Positions 1 to 9,113 are shown, counted from the first letter of the stretch. The stretch: 64,000 nucleotides of DNA from Gammaproteobacteria bacterium (GCA_026197075.1 JAPHQV010000015.1:62001-126000); one strand, 5' to 3'. A program made the numbers and translations. Notes: generated by a model from the sequence alone, not told the origin.

Positions 1-58
1 CGATGCATGGGTGATCTGCCGGGCAAGGCGGACCACCAAGTCTGCGTGAGAGGCGGCT

Positions 59-1006
59 TTACTGCGGCCCATATCCATACCCGTATCCGTATCCGTATCC
101 ACCGTAGTAGTCCGCACCTCCCGGTCGCTTGCTCTTGTTGAGCACCAATCCCACCACTTCACAGGATTCCAGCATACTCAGAGCCTCTTTCAACACCGGC
201 TGTGAGGTACGGGATTCCTCCACCACCACCACGATCTGCCCCACCAGGGTTGCCAGCACCCGCGCTTCCGTCGTCATCAGCAGGGGCGGCGAATCGAAAA
301 TGATGATGCGATCCGCATACCGGGTCGCCAGTTCCTCGGCAAAATTGCGCATGGCCCCACTCGCCAGCAACTCGGTGGACTTCACATGCCGTTGCCCGGC
401 CGGCAGAAGCATCAGGTTCGGGACATCGGTCTTGATGAGGACATCCTTCAGTTTCACCTTGCCGCTCAGCACATCGGTAAAACCGTCCTTGGCCTGCACA
501 CCCAGTCGGTTGCTGACCTCCGGCTTGGCAACGTCGGCATCGATCAGCAACACGCTCTTTTCCATCTCCATGGCCAGGCTCATGGCCAGGTTGATGGAGG
601 TAAAGGTCTTGCCTTCTCCGGAAATCGAACTGGTCACCATGACCAGGTTTGGGTGGGTAACCGGTGAGGCCGCCAATCCGTTGATATGCATCAGCAGCGG
701 ACGCTTGATGTTACGAAATTGCTCGGAAATATGGGTATTGTGCTCGCCGCGGGGATCGATGACACCCATGGCCGTCAGGTGTTTCCAGTCCAGCTTAACC
801 CGGTTCGTTTCGGCCAGATCGGCCGGCAGCGAAGTGCCGGGGCCGTCGGCGCGGCCGTCCTGCGCACCCGCCTCGACCGGCTCCGCTACCGCCGCATCCG
901 CGGCGACCGGGCCAATTTCATCGTTTTTGACGCTGGCGCCCGACGGCAATGATGTTCCGTTGGCGAGGCCGCCGAGTTTTTCCATTGCTTTCTCGATGGT
1001 GCTCAT
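59..1006 (-). CDS. XrtA-associated tyrosine autokinase (BY-kinase)
   Basis: A 315-residue cytoplasmic P-loop tyrosine kinase of the CpsD/Wzc-C family, which phosphorylates its own tyrosine tail to control exopolysaccharide chain length and export. The long N-terminus (about 1-90) is variable. The Walker A motif SSISGEGKT lies at about 126-134, Walker A' is VLLIDAD and Walker B is IIFDSPPLL. The last 16 residues alternate Tyr and Gly (YYGGYGYGYGYG), the autophosphorylation cluster expected of BY-kinases. Its start codon abuts the stop of the upstream chain-length gene, so the two are co-transcribed and together equal a split Wzc. The N-terminal MSTIEKAMEKL type is that of kinases linked to XrtA exosortase loci. 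The operon probably continues past the left edge. Confidence 0.93.
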   Translation of the reverse strand: MSTIEKAMEKLGGLANGTSLPSGASVKNDEIGPVAADAAVAEPVEAGAQDGRADGPGTSLPADLAETNRVKLDWKHLTAMGVIDPRGEHNTHISEQFRNIKRPLLMHINGLAASPVTHPNLVMVTSSISGEGKTFTSINLAMSLAMEMEKSVLLIDADVAKPEVSNRLGVQAKDGFTDVLSGKVKLKDVLIKTDVPNLMLLPAGQRHVKSTELLASGAMRNFAEELATRYADRIIIFDSPPLLMTTEARVLATLVGQIVVVVEESRTSQPVLKEALSMLESCEVVGLVLNKSKRPGGADYYGGYGYGYGYGYGPQ

Positions 1007-2587
1007 CTAACCCAACCCCATTCTTGATGTGACTTTAGCCATGATGTCGAGATCCATGATCTCGATCATCGCCACGCCACCGTAGGCTGCGAGCAGCAAT
1101 AGCCACGAGGAGGTGAATGCCACAATCGCCACGCGACGCTTATTGATGTAGTCGTCTGTACGCACCATGGAAATCACTCCAAGGACCGGCAGCCCGGTAA
1201 TATCCTTCATCGATTTCGTATCATCGAATGTGGGACGAACCAGGGACAGCAGAAAGGCTGAACCCACACCCATCGCCAGGCTGCCCAGCATCACGATGGT
1301 CATGAACAGCAGCCGGTCCGGGCCGGAAGGCGAAAGTGGCACACGCGGCGGGTCGATCACCCTGAACTTGCTGCCATCACCGCGCACATCCGCGCTCTCC
1401 GAGATACTGGCGGCCTCGCGGCGTTGCAGAAGCTCGTTGTAATTACGCCGGTTGACATCGTAGTCGCGATTGAGGCGTTGCAGTTCCGCCTCGACCTGGG
1501 GCACCGTATCCACCAGATTCTTCAGCTCATCCACGCGACGCTGGTATTCCTGCACTCGCGCCTTCATGGATGCAATCTGGGAATTGGTTTCCGCCATCAT
1601 CATCTCCATCTGCTGCAGCATGGGATTGGAACTCGAAGCAGGAGCCAGTTCGGCCTGCTGTTGCTGCTCTTCCCTGCGCTGCTCCTCCAGGCTCTCGATC
1701 AGGCGACGCGTCTCGATGACATCGGGATGACTTTCGGTGTACCTCAACAGCATCTCGTCCATCTGCGACTGAAGATTCTGAATCCTCATATCCAAGGGCG
1801 AGGAGTACCCGCCCGCGGCACCAGGGAAGAGACTGTTCGAGGAATCATCGCGCTGCTTGATATCGGCCACCTGGCCCTGCTGGGAACGACGGCGGTTTTC
1901 CATCTCCTCCAGGGCCAGCCGGGCCTGGTCGAGATCAGCCAGGGCGGCCTGCAGTCGCCCGTAATAATCCTGCCCGGAACCCGGCATCAGGCCGACATTC
2001 TGACGCTTGAATTCCGCCAGTCGTTGTTCCGCGATGGTGAGCCGCTGCTCGTACTCGCGGATCTGTTCATCGAGGAATTTTTGCGCCATCTGGGTTCCCG
2101 TGCGGCCTTCGCCCAGCGCACTTTCCACCCAGATGGTGATGATGGATTGCACCACCCGCCGCGCCAGCTCACGGTCCTCGTGCTCGTAGGAAATGGTATA
2201 CAGGTTTTCACCGCGATCGACCTTGGCGATACGCACACCCTTGCCCAGGCTGTCCAGCAGGGCCTCCTTGGCGCCCGGCGTGGTAACCGTGATATCCAGG
2301 TCCGTCATGCGGGAAAGCTTTTCCAGGTTGGGGCGGCTTAGCAGGGTCCGCGTCATCAGCTCGACACTGCGACGTGAATCCGCCGATATCGCCAGACCGC
2401 GCAGAAGGGGCTGCAACACAGACTGGGTATCGATGTGAACACGTGCCGACGCCTGGTACTGATCGGGCATGCGCATGATCATGGCCCACCCGATCAGGCA
2501 CACCACCCACATGACGGCGAGCGCCACCCAGCGGAAACGCCAGACACCCCGGGCATAGCGCAACAGTTCTTCAAGTAATTCGTGCAT
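1007..2587 (-). CDS. XrtA-system polysaccharide chain-length determinant (Wzz/GNVR)
   Basis: A 526-residue inner-membrane polysaccharide co-polymerase. One N-terminal transmembrane helix lies at about 17-36 and a second at about 425-447, with further hydrophobic sequence at 485-505. The periplasmic part between them is long and coiled-coil-rich, with many Gln/Glu/Arg heptads at about 170-385. The pre-TM proline segment RVIDPPRVPLSPSGPDR is the usual Wzz signature. It lacks the cytosolic kinase domain, which is encoded by the next gene. It starts 39 bp after the stop of the export lipoprotein gene, in the same operon. The length and domain plan match the chain-length proteins of PEP-CTERM/XrtA exopolysaccharide loci. 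Confidence 0.92.
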   Translation of the reverse strand: MHELLEELLRYARGVWRFRWVALAVMWVVCLIGWAMIMRMPDQYQASARVHIDTQSVLQPLLRGLAISADSRRSVELMTRTLLSRPNLEKLSRMTDLDITVTTPGAKEALLDSLGKGVRIAKVDRGENLYTISYEHEDRELARRVVQSIITIWVESALGEGRTGTQMAQKFLDEQIREYEQRLTIAEQRLAEFKRQNVGLMPGSGQDYYGRLQAALADLDQARLALEEMENRRRSQQGQVADIKQRDDSSNSLFPGAAGGYSSPLDMRIQNLQSQMDEMLLRYTESHPDVIETRRLIESLEEQRREEQQQQAELAPASSSNPMLQQMEMMMAETNSQIASMKARVQEYQRRVDELKNLVDTVPQVEAELQRLNRDYDVNRRNYNELLQRREAASISESADVRGDGSKFRVIDPPRVPLSPSGPDRLLFMTIVMLGSLAMGVGSAFLLSLVRPTFDDTKSMKDITGLPVLGVISMVRTDDYINKRRVAIVAFTSSWLLLLAAYGGVAMIEIMDLDIMAKVTSRMGLG

Positions 2588-2626
2588 CTTGTCCCTTAGA
2601 TAACTTCCGTTGCTGTGCGCTTCGGC

Positions 2627-3250
2627 CTAGAACCAGGCTTCCGGGATGATCAGGATATCGCCGGGCAGCATGCGTACATTGGCGGAAATGTCACCGGTGT
2701 TGAGCAGGTCACTCAGGCGCACCTGGAACTGTTGCGGGGAACCATCCTGGTTACGCACGATGGTCGCCCGGTTGCCGGCGGCATACTGAGTGATCCCGCC
2801 CACGGCGATCATGACATCCAGCACGGTCATGCCATCCTGGAACGGCAGGGCCTGGGGATCCGCCGCCTGGCCCACGACGCGGATCTGCTGGTCGAAGGGA
2901 CCCTTGAAGCCCCCCACCATGACGGTGACCACCGGGTTCTTGATGTAGGTTCCCAGTTCCTTTTCCATATCGCGGGCCAGTTGGGTGGGCGTCTTGCCGC
3001 TGGCCTGAACATCCTCGACCAGCGGCGTGGTGATACGGCCATCGGGGCGCACGGTGGTGGACGCGGAAAGCTCGGGGTTGCGCCAGACGAAGATATTGAT
3101 GGAGTCTCCCGAGCCGATGATATACATGGGCGTTTCGTCCACCGTGCGCGCCTCGCTGGTCGCGACGGGATAGCGACTGGCGCAACCGGCCAGCAGTTGC
3201 AGCAGAAAAATCACGGAAACTACGGTCAACAAGGTGCGAGTGCGGTTCAC
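2627..3250 (-). CDS. Polysaccharide export lipoprotein (Wza-like, XrtA system)
   Basis: Outer-membrane polysaccharide export protein. A GTG start at 3250 is chosen because AGGAGG lies about 9 bases upstream. An in-frame ATG at 3289 would add 13 residues and put that Shine-Dalgarno inside the gene. The signal peptide ends in the lipobox LAGC, so the mature protein is a lipoprotein. A Poly_export domain follows (YIIGSGDSINIFVWRNPELS...VRPDGRITTPLV), then an SLBB-like segment (IRVVGQAADPQALPFQDGMTVLD cut here for length). The C-terminus LPGDILIIPE is typical. It is the first gene of the operon leading to the chain-length protein and autokinase, which together form the export route for the XrtA-linked polysaccharide. 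Confidence 0.92.
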   Translation of the reverse strand: MNRTRTLLTVVSVIFLLQLLAGCASRYPVATSEARTVDETPMYIIGSGDSINIFVWRNPELSASTTVRPDGRITTPLVEDVQASGKTPTQLARDMEKELGTYIKNPVVTVMVGGFKGPFDQQIRVVGQAADPQALPFQDGMTVLDVMIAVGGITQYAAGNRATIVRNQDGSPQQFQVRLSDLLNTGDISANVRMLPGDILIIPEAWF

Positions 3251-3769
3251 GGGAATACCCCCTCCTGGATCATGAATTGGACTATGCATCTAGTGTTCTT
3301 GGTAACTGCTTATAATAGCAGCATATTCCCCTGCCAGGGTCCAGCCGGAAATGAAATCCCCGCTCGGGCGGAACCGGCGCCTGACGACCAGCTCCGGCCC
3401 TCCGTCCAGCCCCACCCTGCGCGATCCAGCATAAATGATGAATAGATTCAAATAGCTGTACCTACAACGTGGTATGTAGTCCACATTGTAGCGGTCAAGG
3501 TCAGGTAATCTTCAGCGGCCAACGGGCCTGGCTGATTTGGATTTGAATCATTTTTGCTTCCCCATTGCCATGGTAGCGCGAACCCGTCCAAATCGGAATA
3601 GTCCCGAGCCGCGATACCCGACTAAAGTTTCGGGGCTTCAGCCGGCTACAGCGATAAGCTATGGTACGGACAGCCCCGCAGCCGGGGCATCGGCGGCACA
3701 CAGGGACGAACCCATGACAGGCCCGGCAATCCTTCTCCCCTCCCCCTCCTCTTCAGGGCAACAATTGCC
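3251..3769. other. Divergent intergenic region, no gene seen
   Basis: About 520 bp separate the exopolysaccharide operon (minus) from the ABC permease pair (plus). The short open frames here look non-coding in composition. An inverted repeat CTACA-8 nt-TGTAG sits at 3462-3479 and could be a regulator site. A minus-strand TGGCAG...TGCT stretch around 3310-3340 resembles a sigma-54 promoter but its spacing is one base too long. I see no convincing terminator. Confidence 0.5.
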
Positions 3770-4999
3770 ATGTCACCCCTGACCCTGGTCCAGACAGGCG
3801 CCAAGAACGTCCTGCGCCAGGTAGGTCGTACCAGCGCGGCCCTGACGGCGGTGGTGTTCGGCGTGATCTCGATGATACTGGCCGCCGGCTTCATCGACTG
3901 GAACCTGGAATTCGGCCGTGACCATTCCATCGAGTCCCAGCTGGGGCACCTGCAGGTCATGAAGCCGGGTTTTCTCGAACGGGGCCGGTCGGATCCCCAC
4001 GGCTACCTGCTGCCCGGCCAGGCCGGCACGGACCTTGACGATCTCGAGGCCCTGCCCGGCTACCGGGTCGATGCCCCGCGGTTGTTGATCTCCGGCCTGG
4101 CCAGTTCCGGGGACATCACCCTGTCCTTCATCGGCGAAGGCGTGGACCCGGAAGCCGAATCGATCCTCTCAGCGGCCCTGCGTTTTCCGCAGGGACGCAA
4201 CCTGGTACCTGGAGAGGCCAATTCGGTGATCGTCGGCAGCGGGCTCGCCGAGAACCTGCAGGCCGGCATCGGCAGTAGCCTGGTACTGATCGCCAACACG
4301 GAAACGGGTGGCATCAGCGCGGTGGAGGCACGCGTCGTCGGCATTTTCGAGTCCATCTTCAAGGCCTATGACGACGTCGCCCTGCGCATCCCCCTGCCCC
4401 TTGCCCGGGAGCTCATGCGCACGGAGGGCGAGCACCTGCGCCTGGTGCTGCTCGAGCGCATCGACCAGACCGAGGCCGCCGTACAACAATTGCGCGACAC
4501 CCTGCCCGAAGACCGCTACCAGGTCGTGCCCTGGCAGAATATGTCCGATTTCTACAACAAGAGCGTGGAACTCTTTTCCAAACAGGTTGGGGTGATCTAT
4601 CTCATCATCGCCGTCATCATCGTGCTGGCCATCTCCAACACCATGACCATGGCGGTGATGGAGCGGGTCGGCGAGATCGGTACCCTCATGGCCCTGGGCA
4701 ACCGCCGCCGGGACATCCTCGGCATTTTCCTGGCGGAAGGCTGTATCCTGGGTCTGCTCGGGGCTTTGGTGGGCCTGGTGCTGGGTGTTTTGCTGGGCCT
4801 GCTCATCAGCGCCATCGGCATCCCCATGCCACCCGGGCCGGTGATGGCCTGGGGATATGAGGCCGGCATTCGGCTATCGGTGGAAAACCTGACCAAGGCG
4901 GCGGTCATTGCCCTGGTCACCACGGTGCTGGCCAGCCTCTATCCCGCCTGGAAGGCATCCCGGCTGGGCATCGTCGATGCCTTGCGGACCCGGCAGTAG
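3770..4999 (+). CDS. ABC transporter permease, FtsX/LolC-MacB family (1 of 2)
   Basis: A 409-residue inner-membrane permease. It has one N-terminal transmembrane helix (about 20-40), a periplasmic MacB-PCD-type domain (about 45-275), then three C-terminal helices (about 278-300, 325-350, 375-395). The FtsX core signature NTMTMAVMERVGEIGTLMALG precedes the second helix (one residue omitted). The family acts as type VII ABC machines that move lipids or lipoproteins or do mechanical work in the periplasm. It is followed after 9 bp by a homologous permease. The only ATPase gene of matching type in the window is at 10094-10771. The initiator ATG has only a weak Shine-Dalgarno. Confidence 0.88.
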   Translation: MSPLTLVQTGAKNVLRQVGRTSAALTAVVFGVISMILAAGFIDWNLEFGRDHSIESQLGHLQVMKPGFLERGRSDPHGYLLPGQAGTDLDDLEALPGYRVDAPRLLISGLASSGDITLSFIGEGVDPEAESILSAALRFPQGRNLVPGEANSVIVGSGLAENLQAGIGSSLVLIANTETGGISAVEARVVGIFESIFKAYDDVALRIPLPLARELMRTEGEHLRLVLLERIDQTEAAVQQLRDTLPEDRYQVVPWQNMSDFYNKSVELFSKQVGVIYLIIAVIIVLAISNTMTMAVMERVGEIGTLMALGNRRRDILGIFLAEGCILGLLGALVGLVLGVLLGLLISAIGIPMPPGPVMAWGYEAGIRLSVENLTKAAVIALVTTVLASLYPAWKASRLGIVDALRTRQ

Positions 5000-5008
5000 G
5001 ACTCGCCC

Positions 5009-6226
5009 ATGACCCAACTACTCCGACTTGCCCTGCGCAACCTGTTCCGCAACCGCGTGCGCAGCATGATCACGCTGGGGGCGATCCTGTTCGGTGTCTG
5101 CGGCCTGATCCTGTCCGGCGGTTTCGTGCGCGACATCTTCCTGCAGCTGGGCGAGGCCCTCATACACTCCCAGAGCGGCCACGCCCAGATCGGCCATGAG
5201 GCGGTCTTCAGCTACGGCTCCCGTTCCCCGGAACGCTACCTGCTGGAAGCACCGGCTGAACTGCGCGCAGCCATCACGGACCAGCCGGAGGTCAAGGATG
5301 TGATGGCGCGCATCACCTTTTCAGGACTGCTCAATAACGGCAAGACGGACTACGCCATCGTCGGCGATGGCGTGGAACCGGAGGGGGAAAATCGCCTGGG
5401 CACCCACTTGCACCTGGTCAGCGGACGCATGCTGGAAGATGACGACCGTTTCGGCATCATGCTCGGCGAAGGGGTCGCGAGCGCCTTGCAGCTCGGGGTC
5501 GGCGACCAGGCCACCCTGCTGGCCAATACCGTCCATGGCGCCTTGAACACCCTGAGCCTGGAAGTGGTGGGCATTTTCCAGACCTTCTCCAAGGACTTCG
5601 ATGCCCGCGCCATCCGCATCCCCCTGTCCGCGGCCCAGGACCTGCTGCTTACGGACGGGGTAACGAAATTCGTGATCACCCTCCACGACACCCCGCTCAC
5701 CGGGGAATTCACGGCGCGCATGCGCCAGCGGCTGCCTGCCCCACTGGCGGTCCATGACTGGAAACAGCTCAATGACTTCTACGGAAAAACCGTCGACATG
5801 TACAATCAGCAATTCGGTTTTCTCAAGGCCATGGTACTGCTGATGGTATGCCTGAGCGTGATCAACACCGTGAACATGAGCCTGATGGAACGTACCTGGG
5901 AGTTCGGCACCATGCGTGCCCTGGGCAACCGCAATCGCACCATTGCCGGACTGATCATGAGCGAAGCCGGCATGCTGGCCCTGCTGGGCGCGAGCCTGGG
6001 ACTGGCACTGGGCCTTTCCCTGGCCATGATCATCTCCGGCATCGGCATCCCCATGCCCCCGCCGCCCAATGCGGACTTGAGTTACGACGCCTATATCCGC
6101 ATCGTACCGGAGGTGTTGCTGGAGTCCTGGCTGATCGGCCTGGGGGCTACCCTGCTGGCGGCCCTGTACCCGGCATGGCGTTTCACCCGAATCCCGATCA
6201 TCGATGCCTTGCGCACCCGTGAATAA
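5009..6226 (+). CDS. ABC transporter permease, FtsX/LolE-MacB family (2 of 2)
   Basis: A 405-residue homologue of the preceding permease with the same plan: an N-terminal helix (about 20-40), a periplasmic domain, and three C-terminal helices around 275-395. Both proteins end in ...YPAW...ID/VDALRTR. Core motif: NTVNMSLMERTWEFGTMRALG (from NTV to MRALG). Two non-identical permeases in tandem suggest a heterodimer like LolC/LolE. The start lies 9 bp after the previous stop, and the beta-barrel gene begins 22 bp downstream, so the three form one transcription unit. The substrate is unknown. The location in an exosortase island suggests an envelope lipid, glycolipid or lipoprotein. Confidence 0.88.
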   Translation: MTQLLRLALRNLFRNRVRSMITLGAILFGVCGLILSGGFVRDIFLQLGEALIHSQSGHAQIGHEAVFSYGSRSPERYLLEAPAELRAAITDQPEVKDVMARITFSGLLNNGKTDYAIVGDGVEPEGENRLGTHLHLVSGRMLEDDDRFGIMLGEGVASALQLGVGDQATLLANTVHGALNTLSLEVVGIFQTFSKDFDARAIRIPLSAAQDLLLTDGVTKFVITLHDTPLTGEFTARMRQRLPAPLAVHDWKQLNDFYGKTVDMYNQQFGFLKAMVLLMVCLSVINTVNMSLMERTWEFGTMRALGNRNRTIAGLIMSEAGMLALLGASLGLALGLSLAMIISGIGIPMPPPPNADLSYDAYIRIVPEVLLESWLIGLGATLLAALYPAWRFTRIPIIDALRTRE

Positions 6227-6248
6227 TATCCATAAAGGAACCTGCCAC

Positions 6249-7706
6249 ATGGAATCGCACCGCCGCCACGTACCGAAAACCTGCCTGCTGTCCGGTCTCG
6301 CCATCCTGTTGCCACTCACGATCCTGGCCCCGTTGCCATCGCTGGCGGACAATGGAGTGCCCTCCGGCATGGAGGACCTGTTCGCCGAACCGCCCACGGA
6401 CGCTCCCGCCGACGCGGCCGCCCCGACTCCCGGCCTGGACGCGTCACTGGAGGACATGTTTGCCGAAGACAGCCCGCCGGAAGACGCGCGTGCGGCAGCG
6501 CCCTTCACGGGCTTCTTCCAATCGGAACTGGCCTACAGCACCGAAAGCCCCAGTCACTGGTCCAAGTTCCGCAACCTGCTGGAGATCGGCACCGGTGGCG
6601 ACCTGGATAACGGCATGCGCTGGAAGCTGAGCGGCCGCTTGAGTTACGACGCGGTCTTCGACCTGGAGGATGATTTCTACCCCAAGGCGGTACGCAACGA
6701 TCGTCGCCAGGAGGCCTGGCTGCACGAGACCTACCTGGACATCCCCGCCGGTGAATGGGCCCTGCGACTCGGACGCCAGCACATCATCTGGGGCGAGATG
6801 GTGGGACTGTTCTTTGCCGATGTGGTCTCCGCCCGCGACATGCGCCAGTTCGTCGCCCAGGATTTCGAGCTGTTGCGCATACCCCAGTGGGCGGTGCGCG
6901 CCGAACATTTCGGCGAGTCGGTACACCTGGACGCCATCTGGATCCCGTACATGACCTATGATGAGATCGGCCGCCCCGGTGACGATTTCTTCCGCCTGCC
7001 GGTGCCACCCGAACCCGGCTACGGGATCGCCATCCTGGGCGAGGAAAAACCCGCCAACACCCTGTCCAACAGCGCCTTCGGCCTGCGCCTGTCACGCATG
7101 ATCAATGGTTGGGATCTGACCGGCTTTTACTATCGCAGCATGGACGCCGCACCCGCCTTCCGTCGCACGGTCATGGGACAGACCCTGGTATTCCAACCGG
7201 AACATTTTCGTATCCAGCAGTTCGGCACCACCCTGTCCAAGGACATCGGTCGCAGCCTGATCCTCAAGGCCGAGGCGGTCTATACCCTGGACAAGCGCTT
7301 CTCGGTTACCGACCTGAACGACACGGACGGATTGGTCAAGCAGGACATGCTGGATTACGTGGTGGGACTGGAACACACCTTCGACAGCGGCGCACGGATC
7401 AATGTGCAGTTATTCCAGCGCTGGTTCCCGGACCATGTGGACAGTATGATCCCCGACGAGGTGGAAAGCGGCTACAGCCTGTATGCCACCACCGAATGGC
7501 TGAATGGCCGCCTGCGTCCGGAAATAACCTGGATACAGGGCTTCAACCAGGGCGACTGGCTGGCACGCCCGAAACTCAACTGGCATTTTGCACCAAACTG
7601 GCGCGCAGCCCTGGGCGCGGATATCTTTGATGGTCGCCCCACCACCCTGCTGGGACAATTCGATGGTGCCGACCGGGTGTACGCGGAACTGCGTTACAGT
7701 TACTAG
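6249..7706 (+). CDS. Predicted outer-membrane beta-barrel (DUF1302-like)
   Basis: The start at ATG 6249 is supported by AAAGGAA just upstream; the reading frame is also open from 6204. The signal peptide has a hydrophobic core LLSGLAILLPLTILAPLP and likely cleavage after LAD or SLA. A Pro/Ala/Asp-rich linker then carries two copies of an acidic-aromatic motif, MEDLFAE and LEDMFAE, about 25 residues apart. From about residue 90 to the end there are alternating amphipathic strands, the phrase RLGRQHIIWGE, and a terminal aromatic strand ELRYSY typical of BAM-dependent barrels. The resemblance is to the DUF1302 outer-membrane family, but that name rests on memory. Its stop codon TAG lies inside the end of a repeat (7703-7724). 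Confidence 0.75.
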   Translation: MESHRRHVPKTCLLSGLAILLPLTILAPLPSLADNGVPSGMEDLFAEPPTDAPADAAAPTPGLDASLEDMFAEDSPPEDARAAAPFTGFFQSELAYSTESPSHWSKFRNLLEIGTGGDLDNGMRWKLSGRLSYDAVFDLEDDFYPKAVRNDRRQEAWLHETYLDIPAGEWALRLGRQHIIWGEMVGLFFADVVSARDMRQFVAQDFELLRIPQWAVRAEHFGESVHLDAIWIPYMTYDEIGRPGDDFFRLPVPPEPGYGIAILGEEKPANTLSNSAFGLRLSRMINGWDLTGFYYRSMDAAPAFRRTVMGQTLVFQPEHFRIQQFGTTLSKDIGRSLILKAEAVYTLDKRFSVTDLNDTDGLVKQDMLDYVVGLEHTFDSGARINVQLFQRWFPDHVDSMIPDEVESGYSLYATTEWLNGRLRPEITWIQGFNQGDWLARPKLNWHFAPNWRAALGADIFDGRPTTLLGQFDGADRVYAELRYSY

Positions 7707-7724
7707 GAGTCTGTCGGACTTGAG
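7703..7724 (+). repeat. Solo MITE end (left-type) overlapping a stop codon
   Basis: One copy of the 22-bp terminal repeat that begins CTAGGAGTCTGTCGGACTTG. It differs at one base from the left end of the complete element at 9882, and the identity continues for 8 more bases (ACTGATCT). The TAG of CTAG is the stop codon of the beta-barrel gene. No matching right end lies immediately downstream. Confidence 0.85.
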
Positions 7725-7765
7725 ACTGATCTACTGCGACGGTGGCTGCCTGGCAGCCCCATGGA

Positions 7766-8506
7766 TCAGCCGTCCGCCAGATCCGTCTTGATGGAAAACA
7801 GCAGGGCCTCCATCTCGGGATGCAGGCCCTGGAACAGGCCTTCGCGCGAGATATAATAGGCCGCCCGCTGGCCGTGATATTCCATGACGCCACCAGCCTG
7901 CTGGAATTCGATACCAAAACGCTTCAAGTGCCGCGCCAGGCGCGGCTCCATCATGGCAAACACCCCGTCCAGGCCCGATTCCAGGCCGATGGAAGTGGCC
8001 GCCATGTACAAACCCAGTGCGATGTGAGGACTGCGACGCTGATCATCCTGCCGCTCCTCTTCTCCCGTGGTGCCAACCGGGCAGCTTTGCTCGCCTTTGC
8101 GACGCCGGAAGCGGGCAGGAACCGCCAGCCGTGAAATCTCCCCGTAGCGTGCGCCACGCGCACGCAGGTCGTGCATCAGGGCAGGATCGAGGCTTTGCCA
8201 GCAGTATTTTTCCAGGGGCAGGCGGGTCTGCTGATCCAGGGCATGGCGCGCAATCAGGCGCACGCAGCCGGCGTACTCGCCACTACCACGGTGCCGCAAC
8301 AGGCAGTGGCGGGCCCGGTCATCGAACTCATCCCGCTCGCGCTGGTCGGGGAAACGACTGGCGTCCTCGTAGGCCAGTTCCCGGCAGTAAACCTCGTAGC
8401 GAATCCGGTACACCTCGTCCTGCAAGGCAGCGGTATCGGCCGCGAGTACCTGAAAGTAATCATGGAAGGATGCTGACAAGGAACCGGACTCCTGCACTTT
8501 ATTCAT
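7766..8506 (-). CDS. PEP-CTERM/exosortase-associated acyltransferase (paralogue 1)
   Basis: A 246-residue GNAT-like N-acyltransferase related to autoinducer and N-acyl amino acid synthases. Diagnostic stretches are EVYRIRYEVYCRELAYED near the N-terminus (about 30-47), the acidic FPDQRERDEFDDRA, and GEISRLAVPARFRRR at about 121-135. These are characteristic of the exosortase-associated family TIGR03694. An internal insert (about 136-155) is charged and poorly conserved between the two paralogues here. The donor would be an acyl-ACP or acyl-CoA and the acceptor is unknown. It is divergent from paralogue 2 across a 607-bp region. The gene is convergent with the beta-barrel gene. Confidence 0.88.
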   Translation of the reverse strand: MNKVQESGSLSASFHDYFQVLAADTAALQDEVYRIRYEVYCRELAYEDASRFPDQRERDEFDDRARHCLLRHRGSGEYAGCVRLIARHALDQQTRLPLEKYCWQSLDPALMHDLRARGARYGEISRLAVPARFRRRKGEQSCPVGTTGEEERQDDQRRSPHIALGLYMAATSIGLESGLDGVFAMMEPRLARHLKRFGIEFQQAGGVMEYHGQRAAYYISREGLFQGLHPEMEALLFSIKTDLADG

Positions 8507-8745
8507 GCTCTACCACTCTTGCGCATCTCACTGGACCATCGTCAGCCAACTGGTACCCGGTCGCCAACATCCCTGACCCGACAACAATGACGTTCTTGTA
8601 AGAAATGGCGGAAAAAATCCCGAAACCTTTACTGAAACGGGAAAATAAACACCGTTATCCCAGTTATACGGTGACGCTGCCTGGACGGCTCACAGCGCGA
8701 CCGTCACCAAATTGAGACACTAATAATCGTAATTTATCAATGAGT

Positions 8746-8762
8746 TGTAAATTTTGTTGCAA
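8746..8762. promoter_or_regulatory. Partial PrsR-type upstream motif
   Basis: TGTAAA-TTTTG-TTGCAA has the same outline (TGTnnA, 5-nt spacer, TTnnnA) as the motif before both PEP-CTERM genes, but the right half is degenerate. It lies about 110 bp upstream of the sigma-54 promoter at 8869, a usual distance for an enhancer-binding protein. Confidence 0.35.
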
Positions 8763-8868
8763 AACCTGTCCCCGTACAAAGACAATTTAGCCGTTCTTTG
8801 CCGGGTATTATCCATGTCGGTATTTCTTGCAGCCGGTAAGCCCTTGATTCGCCGTTGTCCTGATCAGT

Positions 8869-8884
8869 TGGCCCATATTTTGCT
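8869..8884 (+). promoter_or_regulatory. Sigma-54 (-24/-12) promoter for acyltransferase 2
   Basis: TGGCCCATATTTTGCT has GG and GC at exactly the required 12-bp offset and matches the consensus TGGCACGnnnnTTGCW except at two positions. The transcript would start near 8895, about 220 nt upstream of the acyltransferase ATG. The local NtrC-family activator PrsR is a plausible driver. Confidence 0.65.
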
Positions 8885-9113
8885 ACAGTATCCGAGTATA
8901 GTCTTCAAAAGAGTAGTAACCATGCAAGGGATTCGCCGCTTGACTGTGTTCAGTCCTGCCACACCGCCCGGCACCAACGACACGGGTCTTATCCTGTGAA
9001 GAGTATAGTGCCTACACTAACTCCCGCCGGGCACGCACATTTCACGCCGCCTTCTTCTCAGTCGTCCAAAACCGCCAGACCGGTCCCGCTGGTTCCTGGC
9101 ACCGGGGGTACAC

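Larger units (their letters stand above)
8507..9113. other. Divergent regulatory region between acyltransferase genes
   Basis: 607 bp without a convincing gene. A plus-strand frame (8754-8999) crosses the predicted promoter and looks non-coding. The stretch 8590-8770 is AT-richer than its surroundings. A sigma-54-type promoter for the plus-strand gene lies at 8869-8884 and a partial upstream motif at 8746-8762. I found no equally good promoter for the minus-strand gene. Confidence 0.6.

Noticed and set aside
1-58. Possible start of the next minus-strand gene at the left edge (ATG near position 8)
   Set aside because: Fewer than three codons are visible and no clear Shine-Dalgarno, so nothing can be supported.
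3300-3345. Minus-strand sigma-54-like sequence before the eps operon (TGGCAG...ATGCT)
   Set aside because: The GG and GC elements are one base too far apart, and sigma-54 promoters tolerate little spacing change.
8540-8570. Minus-strand -24/-12-like element for acyltransferase 1
   Set aside because: Only the two core dinucleotides match; most other consensus positions differ.
8754-8999. Plus-strand frame of 81 codons before acyltransferase 2
   Set aside because: It runs across the sigma-54 promoter, has no Shine-Dalgarno and its composition is not protein-like.
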